From Calothrix sp. PCC 7716 (lineage in GTDB: Bacteria > Cyanobacteriota > Cyanobacteriia > Cyanobacteriales > Nostocaceae): a DNA stretch of 64,000 bases. Positions 56,015 to 64,000 of this stretch are shown here, one piece after another. Below the pieces are notes generated by a model. The model searched no databases. It was not told the origin of the DNA and saw only the letters and a program-made list of their open reading frames with translations. The first letter of the stretch is position 1; every line of letters begins with the position of its first letter. Made by a program: the position numbers and the translations under genes. The stretch is taken from assembly GCF_019977735.1 (NCBI RefSeq), contig NZ_AP025018.1, forward strand, positions 9,304,580 to 9,368,579, in the 5' to 3' direction.

Positions 56015-56208
56015 TTTAAAATTTATTTATGTAAATAAAACCAGGGTTGCAACTCCATTTTTTCATAACTGTCAGGGGAAAAAGAAGTTTTTTCTTAGCA
56101 GAGAAATAAAAATATAACCTGATAATTCTTTTTTTACAAATATATTTATATCATTAAATTTAAGATCATAAGCATTTTATAGTGTAAAAATTTTTTTAAG
56201 GGCTAATA

Positions 56209-56225
56209 TTTCATCCTGATTTCAT
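56209..56225 (+). promoter_or_regulatory. CopR/RppA-type direct repeat box 16 (P2 ATPase promoter)
   Basis: TTTCAT, CCTGA, TTTCAT, then CTGTCAATCTGAGTATAG; leader about 30 bases. Confidence 0.8.
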
Positions 56226-56281
56226 CAAACTCTGTCAATCTGAGTATAGAAGTAAATCTTTATGATAGTTAGCCACCCATT

Positions 56282-59209
56282 ATGAAATCTAAATTATCTG
56301 ACTCTGTATCGAATACAGTTATTCCTTGGCACACCCTAGAAATCGAAGAAGCTTTGAAAATGCAGGAAAGCAACTTTGATACTGGGTTGACTTTTGAGCA
56401 AGCGTCGGAACGATTACAGCAATATGGAACTAACGAACTACAAGAGTTTGGCAGTCGTAAACCTTTATCTATCTTAATAGAACAGTTTACGAACATCATG
56501 CTAGTGATGCTCATAGCAGTAGCAGTAGTTTCAGCAGTTTTAGATTTACGCTCTGGCGATTTTCCTAAAGATGCAATCGCGATATCCTTTATTGTAATTC
56601 TCAATGGTTTACTTGGCTTTTTACAAGAAAGCCGCGCGGAAAAAGCCCTTGCAGCTCTTAAACGTCTTAGTTCTCCTAAAGTTCGAGTTGTGCGCGACAA
56701 TAGAATATTTGAGGTGCCAGCAAAGGAACTGGCGCCTGGTGATATTATCTTTCTGGAAGCTGGAATGCAAGTAGCCGCAGATGGTCGTTTGCTGTCAGCC
56801 CAAAATTTGCAACTGATGGAGTCTGCTTTAACAGGGGAAGCACAGGCAGTTCATAAAGACTCTACTCTTCATTTACCTGAGAATGCTTCCTTGGGAGACC
56901 GTATAAATATGGTGTATCAAGGCACTGAAGTTGTCCAAGGTCGAGCAAAAGTGCTTGTTACAGCTACGGGAATGCAAACTGAACTGGGTAAAATTGCTAC
57001 TTTACTCCAGTCTGTTGAAGCGGAACCAACCCCTTTACAACAACGAATGGCACAGCTAGCAAATGTTTTGGTTGCAGGTTCGCTTGGGTTGGTGGCTGTT
57101 GTAATTATCGCTGGTATTTTACAGACAGGTAGCTTTAAATACTTTGAACAATTGTTAGAAGTTTCTTTGAGTATGGCTGTAGCGGTTGTACCGGAAGGTT
57201 TACCTGCTGTAATCACGGTGACTTTAGCAATTGGTACTCAACGAATGGTACGTCACCAAGCATTAATTCGCAAACTACCAGCAGTTGAGACATTAGGCTC
57301 AGTTACTACCATTTGCTCAGATAAAACAGGCACGCTTACTCAAAACAAGATGGTTGTACAGTGGATTAACGTACCTGGTTATATTGTTAGGGTAACTGGA
57401 GAAGGTTATTCTCCTACTGGAACATTTGAATTACATACTAGTTATGCTGTAGAACACAATCCAGAATCCAATATTAACCAAACCGTTACACCGATAAAAC
57501 CACAAAATTATCCAGAACTTGAACTACTGTTACTTGCCTGTGTACTTTGCAATGATGCTGTATTACAGAAAAAGCATTCAGAATGGGAAATTTTGGGAGA
57601 CCCAACTGAGGGAGCATTATTATCTGTTGCTGGTAAAGCTGGTATACAACAAACAAATTTACTTTTGCAGTTTAACCGTATAGCCGAGTTTCCTTTTTCT
57701 TCTGAGCGCAAACGGATGAGTGTTATTTGCCAGAGGCGCCTGAAAGAGGAGTTAACACAAATATTCTCGCTTGATTCTTCACACCTGGCGCCTGACTCTC
57801 AAATACTGATGTTTACAAAAGGTTCGCCAGAGTTAGTTTTAGAACTTTGCACTTATTATATTGATGCTTCTGATACTTTTACATCTCAAATACTAGATGA
57901 CGGGACAAGTGATAACTTCCCAACCGCACCCCACACAAAACGCTCTTTTGCTCTGAATCCAGAAAAACACGCTTATATTCTTGAACAAAATAACCAAATG
58001 GCACGTCAAGGACTGCGAGTGCTAGGATTTGCCTATAAACTTTTAGATGTTGTACCGAAAGACGACGGAACAACAACCGAACGAGAATTAGTCTGGTTAG
58101 GATTAGTTGGAATGCTGGACGCACCACGACCAGAAGCAAAAGAAGCTGTTGCTCAGTGTCAACAAGCAGGCATTCGCCCAATTATGATTACTGGAGACCA
58201 CCAATTAACAGCACAAGCTGTTGCTTACGATTTAGGTATTGCAAAAGCAGGTGACTTAGTTCTTAGCGGTCAGGACTTGGAAACACTTTCTACAGATGAA
58301 CTAGAGCAACAAGTTAACCAAGTTAGTGTTTACGCGCGCGTCTCTCCCGAACACAAACTACGAATTGTCCAAGCATTAAAAAATCAAGGCAAATTGGTAG
58401 CGATGACTGGAGATGGTGTAAATGATGCCCCTGCTTTACGCTGTGCAAATATTGGCATTGCAATGGGTGTTACTGGTACTGATGTCAGCAAGGAAGCTAG
58501 TGATATGATACTGCTGGATGACAATTTTGCTACGATTGTTCGCGCAGTTAAAGAAGGACGGGTTGTTTACGATAATATCCGCCGCTTTATTAAATATATT
58601 TTAGGTAGCAACATCGGTGAAGTTTTGACAGTAGCAGCAGCTCCCCTCATTGGTTTAGGTGGTGTTCCCCTCTCACCGCTGCAAATACTTTGGATGAATC
58701 TTGTTACCGATGGGCTACCAGCTTTAGCTTTGGCAATGGAACCTCCTGAACCTAATGTGATGCGTCGTCCTCCCTACAACTCCCATGAAAGTATATTCGC
58801 ACGTGGGCTAGGGTTTTATATTATCCGCATTGGTATTATTTTTGCAATTATCACTATTGCTCTGATGGTGTGGGCTTATAACTATACTCAACAGTCAGGC
58901 GACCCCGAAAGATGGAAAACAATGGTGTTTACAACTTTGTGCCTAGCACAGATGGGTCATGCGCTGGCAATTCGTTCTAACACGCAATTAACTTTACAGT
59001 TGAATCCGTTCTCAAATCCTTACATACTTGCCGCAGTTTCATTGACAACTATTTTACAACTAATGTTAATCTACGTTGCCCCCTTACGTAGCTTCTTTAA
59101 CACTCACTTGTTAAGTATGCCAGAACTAGCCATATCTGTAGGATTTAGCGCTTTGGTATTTGTCTGGATTGAACTAGAAAAGTTATTTATCAAGTATTTT
59201 CTACGTTAG
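56282..59209 (+). CDS. P2-type cation ATPase (Ca2+-transporting, PacL-like)
   Basis: 975 residues. N-terminal cation ATPase domain ([20 protein letters not shown]), helix-4 motif [20 protein letters not shown] (PEGLP as in SERCA/PacL), phosphorylation site [13 protein letters not shown], hinge [12 protein letters not shown]. Helix 6 reads [12 protein letters not shown], consistent with P2A ion ligands N and D. About ten membrane helices. A calcium pump under a copper-type box is unexpected; substrate could differ. Confidence 0.92.
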   Translation: MKSKLSDSVSNTVIPWHTLEIEEALKMQESNFDTGLTFEQASERLQQYGTNELQEFGSRKPLSILIEQFTNIMLVMLIAVAVVSAVLDLRSGDFPKDAIAISFIVILNGLLGFLQESRAEKALAALKRLSSPKVRVVRDNRIFEVPAKELAPGDIIFLEAGMQVAADGRLLSAQNLQLMESALTGEAQAVHKDSTLHLPENASLGDRINMVYQGTEVVQGRAKVLVTATGMQTELGKIATLLQSVEAEPTPLQQRMAQLANVLVAGSLGLVAVVIIAGILQTGSFKYFEQLLEVSLSMAVAVVPEGLPAVITVTLAIGTQRMVRHQALIRKLPAVETLGSVTTICSDKTGTLTQNKMVVQWINVPGYIVRVTGEGYSPTGTFELHTSYAVEHNPESNINQTVTPIKPQNYPELELLLLACVLCNDAVLQKKHSEWEILGDPTEGALLSVAGKAGIQQTNLLLQFNRIAEFPFSSERKRMSVICQRRLKEELTQIFSLDSSHLAPDSQILMFTKGSPELVLELCTYYIDASDTFTSQILDDGTSDNFPTAPHTKRSFALNPEKHAYILEQNNQMARQGLRVLGFAYKLLDVVPKDDGTTTERELVWLGLVGMLDAPRPEAKEAVAQCQQAGIRPIMITGDHQLTAQAVAYDLGIAKAGDLVLSGQDLETLSTDELEQQVNQVSVYARVSPEHKLRIVQALKNQGKLVAMTGDGVNDAPALRCANIGIAMGVTGTDVSKEASDMILLDDNFATIVRAVKEGRVVYDNIRRFIKYILGSNIGEVLTVAAAPLIGLGGVPLSPLQILWMNLVTDGLPALALAMEPPEPNVMRRPPYNSHESIFARGLGFYIIRIGIIFAIITIALMVWAYNYTQQSGDPERWKTMVFTTLCLAQMGHALAIRSNTQLTLQLNPFSNPYILAAVSLTTILQLMLIYVAPLRSFFNTHLLSMPELAISVGFSALVFVWIELEKLFIKYFLR

Positions 59210-59228
59210 CAAAAATAATCAACAACAT

Positions 59229-59245
59229 TTCATCCTGATTTCATA
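59229..59245 (+). promoter_or_regulatory. CopR/RppA-type direct repeat box 17
   Basis: TTTCAT, CCTGA, TTTCAT, then TAATTAATAG about 16 bases on. It lies 257 bases before rppA, behind a terminator-like hairpin (59345-59385), so it probably drives the short RNA at 59273. Confidence 0.75.
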
Positions 59246-59272
59246 TCTACCTGCCATGATAATTAATAGCTC

Positions 59273-59385
59273 TGTAGACTCTTTGTTAAAAAATTGGCTT
59301 TGATAACTCCTCTAGCACCAATGGGGCAAAAGAGTCTAATGAGTTTTCCTTAAACATTATTTTTTAAGGAAAATTTAACTTTTTC
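59273..59385 (+). ncRNA. Candidate metal-responsive small RNA D
   Basis: Predicted +1 near 59274. TAGACTCTTTG (59276-59286) pairs with 59328-59339 (one bulge). Then an 11-bp perfect hairpin (TTTTCCTTAAA 59345-59355 with 59364-59374) and a T-rich tail form a terminator. No gene is encoded. It stops before the second box at 59423. Confidence 0.5.
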
Positions 59386-59422
59386 GTAGTTCATTATACA
59401 ATTTTTCTTTAAAACCTGAAAA

Positions 59423-59439
59423 TTTCATCCTGATTTCAT
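59423..59439 (+). promoter_or_regulatory. CopR/RppA-type direct repeat box 18 (rppA promoter)
   Basis: TTTCAT, CCTGA, TTTCAT, then CTGTCAAGCTAATCTTTAGG. It is 46 bases before the rppA start, so the regulator very likely controls itself. Confidence 0.85.
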
Positions 59440-59485
59440 CAAACCCTGTCAAGCTAATCTTTAGGGGATAACCCAGTTACTAACT

Positions 59486-60238
59486 ATGCTTATTTTACAA
59501 ACCGAAAACGAAACTTTAACTACTCAATTTGATATGCGGGTATTGCTAGTCGAAGATGAGCCGGATTTAGGAGCAGCTATCAAGCGTACTCTTAATCAGC
59601 ATATGTATTTGGTTGATTGGGTAATGGACGGTACAGAAGCGTGGGCATATCTAGAAAATAGCTCGGCGCAATATACTGTAGCTATTCTCGATTGGATGGT
59701 TCCAGGCTTTACTGGTTTAGAATTGTGTAAAAAAATACGTTTGAAAGGAAATTCTCTACCTGTTTTAATGCTTACTGCTAGAGATAGGATGGAAGATAAG
59801 ATTGCTGGTTTAGATGCAGGCGCCGATGATTACCTAGTAAAACCGTTTGGAATGGGAGAACTATTGGCAAGGTTACGAGCTTTGCAGCGTCGTTCGCCGC
59901 AGTTCCAACCTCGACAACTTGCTGTTGGTAATCTTAGTCTAGATTATAGTCGCAGCGCAGTTGTTAATCAAAATGCATCAGGAGAAAAACAAGTAATTTC
60001 TTTAACTAATAAAGAATTCCAACTTCTGGAATATTTTATGAAGCATCCCAACCAAATTGTTACTACTGAACAAATTCGCAATCAACTATGGGAAGTGAAT
60101 GCAGAAACAGGTAGTAATGTGGTGGCAGCACAAATACGTTTGTTGCGTCGCAAGCTAACTAACAGTGGTTGCACTAACCCAATTGAAACTTTGCACGGTC
60201 TGGGATATCGACTTAATTCGACTGATGAATCAAAATAA
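59486..60238 (+). CDS. rppA: OmpR/PhoB-family response regulator, RppA type
   Basis: 250 residues; ATG 59534 (MRVLLVEDEPDLGAAIKRTL) is the usual family start and is also possible. Receiver domain: acidic pair E-D-E, phospho-Asp in AILDWMVPG (Asp69 from the first ATG), Thr in MLTARD and Lys in YLVKPFG. The C-terminal winged helix has VISLTNKEFQLLEYFMKHPN and VVAAQIRLLRRKL. The sequence is close to RppA/NrsR as I recall it. Its DNA site is expected to be an 11-bp-period direct repeat, as found 18 times here. Confidence 0.92.
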   Translation: MLILQTENETLTTQFDMRVLLVEDEPDLGAAIKRTLNQHMYLVDWVMDGTEAWAYLENSSAQYTVAILDWMVPGFTGLELCKKIRLKGNSLPVLMLTARDRMEDKIAGLDAGADDYLVKPFGMGELLARLRALQRRSPQFQPRQLAVGNLSLDYSRSAVVNQNASGEKQVISLTNKEFQLLEYFMKHPNQIVTTEQIRNQLWEVNAETGSNVVAAQIRLLRRKLTNSGCTNPIETLHGLGYRLNSTDESK

Positions 60239-61637
60239 ACTTTTTCGGCTTACTCGCGTTCGTTTAGCTCTGTACTATGCGCTTGTCATGGGTTTAATTT
60301 TAAGCCTATCCGCCTTCGGTTTTTACAGAGCAGTGTTTCATGCTCATGTAGTAGCTTTAGATAGTGAAATTGAGTCGGTAGCAGGAACACTCCACGATAG
60401 TCTCGAATTAAAACTACAGCAGCCTGGACGTTTGGAACCAATTGCACATCAACTATTTCCAAACATAGATAATTGTACCATTGGAGCTAGTTGTATTCAA
60501 CAACCACTCGATTCTAAACGTCATTTCTTAGGTATTGTTACCAAAAGTAGCTACTACGTGCGGTTTTTTGATACTTCCGGAAAATTGATTGCTACAGCTG
60601 GTTCTTATCCACAGGGTTTACCCACTGTTTTTAATCAAAAAACTTGGCAGTTTATTAAAGATAGCAAGGGCAAAGAGTACCATCAAATTACTGTAAATTT
60701 GCATACTCAAAGTCATCAAGATTGGGGCTATATGCAAGTTGGGCGAAGTTTGGAAGAGTTTAATGGTTATCTTGATAGTGTAAAATTAACTTTAGTATTA
60801 GGGTTGCCAATTGCAATGGCGATGATTGCTGTTGCGTCTTGGTGGTTAGCAGGATTAGCAATGCAGCCAATATATCAATCCTATCGGCAAATTCAACAGT
60901 TTACAGCTGATGCTGCACACGAATTACGAACACCTTTAGCTGCTACAGGCGCCACTGTAGAGTCAGCATTGCTATCGCCACAATTAGCTCCAGAAGAAAC
61001 GCGCGATATTTTACAAACTATACACCGTCAAAATCAGCGACTTACAACTTTAGTTGCTGATTTACTAATGTTAGTACGTTTAGATAAACAACCTATTAAA
61101 CAACGAGATATTTGTTGTATAAATGATATTGTCTGCGACTTAATAGAGGAATTTGAAGCAATGGCATCTGCCGCAGAAATAACGCTGACATCGGTAATTA
61201 CAGTACATCAACCATTAAATATTATTGGTAACACCGACCAGCTTTATCGTTTAATTTCTAATTTAATTGTTAATGCTATTCAATACACACCTAGAGGGGG
61301 AGAGGTAACAGTATTTTTAAATAAAAGCGATAATTATGCTGTAATTAAAGTCCAAGATACAGGTATTGGTATTCCCCAACATGAACTTTCTCACATTTTT
61401 GACCGTTTTTACCGTGTTGCGAGTGACCGTTCTCGCACCACTGGTGGTTCGGGCTTAGGTTTAGCTATTGTAAACGCTATAGTTACTGCACATAGAGGTA
61501 AGTTAAATGTCGAAAGTCAATTAGGCAAAGGTAGCACCTTTACAGTTCAATTACCTTTAGATATCACTGCTTTCAAAAATAAAAGTTCTATTTCTTTATT
61601 TAAAAGACTGTATTACAGCTTACGTAAGCCTAAGTAA
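60225..61637 (+). CDS. rppB: Sensor histidine kinase, RppB type
   Basis: 470 residues from ATG 60225, which overlaps the rppA end by 14 bases. Two membrane helices (about 18-38 and 190-212) enclose a periplasmic sensor of about 150 residues with two Cys (DNCTIGASC). HisKA has H232 in FTADAAHELRTPLAAT; the ATPase boxes are N in LISNLIVNAIQYTP, DTGIGIP and GGSGLGLAIVNAI. RppB/NrsS-type kinases sense redox or nickel and CopS senses copper; the true signal here is not evident. Confidence 0.93.
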   Translation: MNQNKLFRLTRVRLALYYALVMGLILSLSAFGFYRAVFHAHVVALDSEIESVAGTLHDSLELKLQQPGRLEPIAHQLFPNIDNCTIGASCIQQPLDSKRHFLGIVTKSSYYVRFFDTSGKLIATAGSYPQGLPTVFNQKTWQFIKDSKGKEYHQITVNLHTQSHQDWGYMQVGRSLEEFNGYLDSVKLTLVLGLPIAMAMIAVASWWLAGLAMQPIYQSYRQIQQFTADAAHELRTPLAATGATVESALLSPQLAPEETRDILQTIHRQNQRLTTLVADLLMLVRLDKQPIKQRDICCINDIVCDLIEEFEAMASAAEITLTSVITVHQPLNIIGNTDQLYRLISNLIVNAIQYTPRGGEVTVFLNKSDNYAVIKVQDTGIGIPQHELSHIFDRFYRVASDRSRTTGGSGLGLAIVNAIVTAHRGKLNVESQLGKGSTFTVQLPLDITAFKNKSSISLFKRLYYSLRKPK

Positions 61638-61654
61638 AATATTTTATAAATTAC

Positions 61655-62806
61655 CTATAGTAGTGTTTCAAACTTAGAAACAATTATTAACTGTTTAAGC
61701 AGCATCTCCACCGGAGTCCAAGCATAAACAACATTACGCAAACTGTATAATAGCGGATTTTTAATATGTTCCATTTGCCCAGACTGACGCGATTGCTTGA
61801 CTATATGGGAATTTCGCTTAATTCGGTAAGACTCGTAAAGCTTTAATCCCTCCTGCAAGGTAGAACTTAATTGAAGAGAGTCAGCCAAAATTATTGCATC
61901 CTCAATTGTAGAAGCGGCGCCTTGATTCATATCAGGTGTCATCGGGTGAGCAGCATCTCCAAGCAGAGTTACATGCTGATCACTCCACGTTACCAAAGGG
62001 TCTGCATCATACACATCGGTTTGTATAATTGATGAATCTGGTGTACTAGCAATAATTTCGCAAACAGGAAAACACCAATTTTGATAGCGCTTTAAAAGTA
62101 ATGCTGATCGGTGATCAACAATAGCTTTTCCTGGTGGAGTTAGATACGTAGCGTACCAACATAAAGTTCCATCTCCCAAGGGTGTGCAGCCAAAACGCAT
62201 ACCGTGACCTAAAATTGAAAGATAAGTACCATCTTTTAGTAAATTACTGCTGTTACAAAGACCACGCCAAGCAGTGTAACCAGAGTAATGTAACTGTGTA
62301 TAAGGAAATAACTGGCGCCGCACTATAGAATGAATACCATCGGCGCCGATAAGTAAATCTCCCTCAACTTCTTGACCATTTTCTAAAGTCAACACAACTT
62401 GTTTATCATATTGTTTGTAACTGGTCACTCTGTTTCCAATATGTAATCTAGATTCACTAAATACTGCAAGTAAAATTTGATGCAAGCAACCTCGGTTGAT
62501 TGTGATAATGGAGTTACCTAGCCTTTCCTCTAAAGCACCCAAAGCAACTTCCTTTAAAATCTTTCCTTGCCAAGTTTTCATTTGCACCCAACAAACTTTA
62601 TGTCCTGCTTCAAGTACAGATTTATCTAAATTGATTTGGCGAAGGGCAAGCAGAGCATTAGGTGCAAGTGCAAGTCCCCAACCAACAGGTAGTAGCTTAG
62701 ATGCTTTTTCGTAAATTTCAACTTCAAATCCAAGTCTTTGCAGGGCAATACCCAGAGTCAATCCTCCAATTCCGGCGCCTGCAATTAGAACTTTTCTAAG
62801 TTTCAT
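61655..62806 (-). CDS. FAD-dependent monooxygenase (PHBH/salicylate hydroxylase-like)
   Basis: 383 residues. FAD motif GAGIGGLTLGIALQRLGFEV at the N terminus, the NAD(P)H/FAD DG motif in LLIGADGIHSIVRRQ near 160, and GDAAHPMTPDMNQGAASTIE near 280. It is 6 bases downstream of the SMI1-like gene on the same strand. Substrate unknown. Divergent from the TetR gene, a common layout for regulator and target. Confidence 0.9.
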   Translation of the reverse strand: MKLRKVLIAGAGIGGLTLGIALQRLGFEVEIYEKASKLLPVGWGLALAPNALLALRQINLDKSVLEAGHKVCWVQMKTWQGKILKEVALGALEERLGNSIITINRGCLHQILLAVFSESRLHIGNRVTSYKQYDKQVVLTLENGQEVEGDLLIGADGIHSIVRRQLFPYTQLHYSGYTAWRGLCNSSNLLKDGTYLSILGHGMRFGCTPLGDGTLCWYATYLTPPGKAIVDHRSALLLKRYQNWCFPVCEIIASTPDSSIIQTDVYDADPLVTWSDQHVTLLGDAAHPMTPDMNQGAASTIEDAIILADSLQLSSTLQEGLKLYESYRIKRNSHIVKQSRQSGQMEHIKNPLLYSLRNVVYAWTPVEMLLKQLIIVSKFETLL

Positions 62807-62812
62807 GTAAAC

Positions 62813-63457
62813 CTACGCGCGCTCAAATATGTTTTTATCAAGCTCAAAAACTGTACTATCCACTTCTTGACTAGACTCCACAGCATGTTCACAGCAAGAT
62901 GTGATAAATAGAATTAAATCGGTAAGGCTATTAAATTTAATTTGCGTTGACAAAAATTGCTCATTGATTTTAGTTGGATGTAGTTTTGTTCCATTCAAAA
63001 AATATGTAGCAAATTTTTCTCTTTCTAAATTAACAATGCAATAACTTTGATTTTTCCCATTACTACAAGTAAAAATAGGTAGCAAATCGAGAGGACATTG
63101 ACCTAATTTTAAATGATGATGTCCAGCTAGAGCATATTCTAGAGAAGGAAATTTAATTGCAATTAGGTTATTATCATATTTCACGTTAATCTGATTAGGC
63201 TGTGATAAATCACTTTGCCATTTATCCTTAATTTTTAGTGATTCGATTGAATGTCCTGTTGCATTGACTTGACTACAGAGTCCGTTATGCCATTGATAAA
63301 ATTCATAAAGTTCTTCTGGTAATGTCCAAGAAAAATCTTTAATCTGTTCGTCAATTTTTGTACGAGTTAAACCAGCTTGTAGGCGCCTTGCCAGTTCTGG
63401 TGATTTTTTATGGATTAACTCGTCAAGTATATACAGAGCTTCCATTAAAGTTGACAT
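62813..63457 (-). CDS. SMI1/KNR4 (SUKH) family protein
   Basis: 214 residues. It has FSWTLPEELYEFYQWHNGLC near 45, IKFPSLEYALAGHHHL and LLPIFTCSNGKNQSYCIVNL, the SMI1/KNR4 outline (L-P-x-x-L-x-x-F-Y-x-x-x-N-G). Some family members are toxin immunity proteins, but no toxin gene is seen here. It is probably co-transcribed with the monooxygenase. Confidence 0.75.
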   Translation of the reverse strand: MSTLMEALYILDELIHKKSPELARRLQAGLTRTKIDEQIKDFSWTLPEELYEFYQWHNGLCSQVNATGHSIESLKIKDKWQSDLSQPNQINVKYDNNLIAIKFPSLEYALAGHHHLKLGQCPLDLLPIFTCSNGKNQSYCIVNLEREKFATYFLNGTKLHPTKINEQFLSTQIKFNSLTDLILFITSCCEHAVESSQEVDSTVFELDKNIFERA

Positions 63458-63505
63458 AGTATTTCACCTCCTGTTTTTAAGTTTTAAACCTTGTCTATTA
63501 TTATG

Positions 63506-63519
63506 TGAGTGATAACTCA
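63506..63519. promoter_or_regulatory. Candidate TetR operator
   Basis: TGAGT-GATA-ACTCA palindrome in the divergent gap between the SMI1-like and tetR genes; a further ACTCAC at 63541 forms an outer arm with GTGAGT at 63505. Confidence 0.45.
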
Positions 63520-63551
63520 TATTTGCAACTCGCATTAATAACTCACCAAAA

Positions 63552-64000
63552 ATGCCGCATCGTATCCGCACAAAAGCCCGAAAAATACCGCAGCAAGAGC
63601 GTTCACGTATAACTGTTGAAGCTATCTTGACGGCAACTACTCACATTCTCATCAAAGAGGGATACGATACTGCTAGTACAAATAAAATTGCTGAACGTGC
63701 GGGTGTAAGTATTGGTTCGCTGTACCAGTATTTTCCAAGCAAAGAAGCAATAGTGGCTGCACTAATAGAAAACCACGCGCAATCAATGATTTGTATAATT
63801 GAAGCAAAGTTGAAGCTTGTGTCAGATGCACCAGTTGAAATTGCTTTACGCGAATTGGTTAAAGCGTGTATTCAAGCTAATGCAATCAATCCAAAGCTTC
63901 ACAAAGTCTTACTTGAGCAAGTACCACGCATTGGTCAACTTGAAAAAGTTACCGAAGTCGAGAAGTCCCTTAGAGCAATAATTCGCAATTACCTTGAGGA
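63552..64000 (+). CDS. TetR-family regulator, 3' end outside window
   Basis: 149 codons are visible without a stop. It starts MPHRIRTKARKIPQQERSRI; the helix-turn-helix reads ASTNKIAERAGVSIGSLYQY followed by FPSKEAIVAAL, typical of TetR. The ligand domain begins after residue 75 and is cut by the window edge. It is divergent from the monooxygenase operon, which is its likely target. Confidence 0.88.
   Translation, partial: MPHRIRTKARKIPQQERSRITVEAILTATTHILIKEGYDTASTNKIAERAGVSIGSLYQYFPSKEAIVAALIENHAQSMICIIEAKLKLVSDAPVEIALRELVKACIQANAINPKLHKVLLEQVPRIGQLEKVTEVEKSLRAIIRNYLE

Overview
The window looks like a cyanobacterial heavy-metal (mainly copper) resistance and envelope-stress island, on a plasmid or a chromosomal island. 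Pointers to a cyanobacterium, probably filamentous, are an RppA/RppB two-component pair, an SLH-domain porin, DevBCA-type exporter genes, several DUF2808 proteins, a phosphoketolase of cyanobacterial type and decayed flavodoxin and EgtD genes. Base composition is AT-rich, yet the hexamer GGCGCC is scattered through almost every gene. No rRNA, tRNA, replication gene or CRISPR array was seen.

Layout. 0-3.6 kb: end of a heavy-metal RND pump (CusA/CzcA type) and a lipoprotein. 4-6.8 kb: calpain-like protease, gene remnants (acyl-CoA dehydrogenase, EgtD) and a SanA-like protein. 7-12.5 kb: TolC, MerR, a DUF2808 protein, an anti-sigma-like peptide, a DUF305 (CopM-like) protein and a LysR regulator whose last codons are interrupted by an intact IS with a 5-bp target duplication. 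14-33 kb: a long same-strand run with a YHS-type Cu+ ATPase, small membrane proteins, two methyltransferases, a universal stress protein, a CopB-type ATPase, phosphoketolase, an MgtA-like ATPase, HtpX and a DevBCA-like exporter. 33-45.5 kb: porin, thioredoxin-like protein, second MerR, beta-propeller protein, an internally deleted IscB/omega-RNA element, Cys/Met-rich protein, third MerR, cupredoxin, CopA, CopZ, metal-binding lipoprotein and a chimeric flavodoxin pseudogene. 45.5-50 kb: AcrAB-type RND pump. 50-54 kb: four more DUF2808 proteins and a Cys-repeat protein. 54-61.6 kb: SbnA-like enzyme, EamA exporter, P2-type ATPase and rppA-rppB. 61.6-64 kb: FAD monooxygenase, SMI1/KNR4 protein and a truncated TetR gene.

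Two regulatory signals tie the island together. Eighteen copies of a direct repeat TTTCAT-N5-TTTCAT (11-bp period, one copy with a single mismatch) lie in front of tolC, the porin, all five DUF2808 genes, the lipoprotein, sbnA, the P2 ATPase and rppA itself. This is the site type I associate with the CopR/RppA class of OmpR-family regulators, and rppA-rppB at the right end is the obvious regulator. Six MerR-type palindromic operators with 20-bp spacers control the Cys/Met-rich protein, the third merR, copZ-copA, the flavodoxin remnant, the thioredoxin-like gene and probably the anti-sigma/copM operon. The 14-33 kb block has neither signal and may be a separately acquired module.

The most novel-looking signal is that several direct-repeat promoters are followed within about 80-110 bases by a closed RNA fold and a terminator-like U-run instead of, or before, a gene. 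These may be metal-induced small RNAs or attenuated leaders. The second is the repeated use of cysteine-free DUF2808 secreted proteins as the most multiplied gene family of the regulon.
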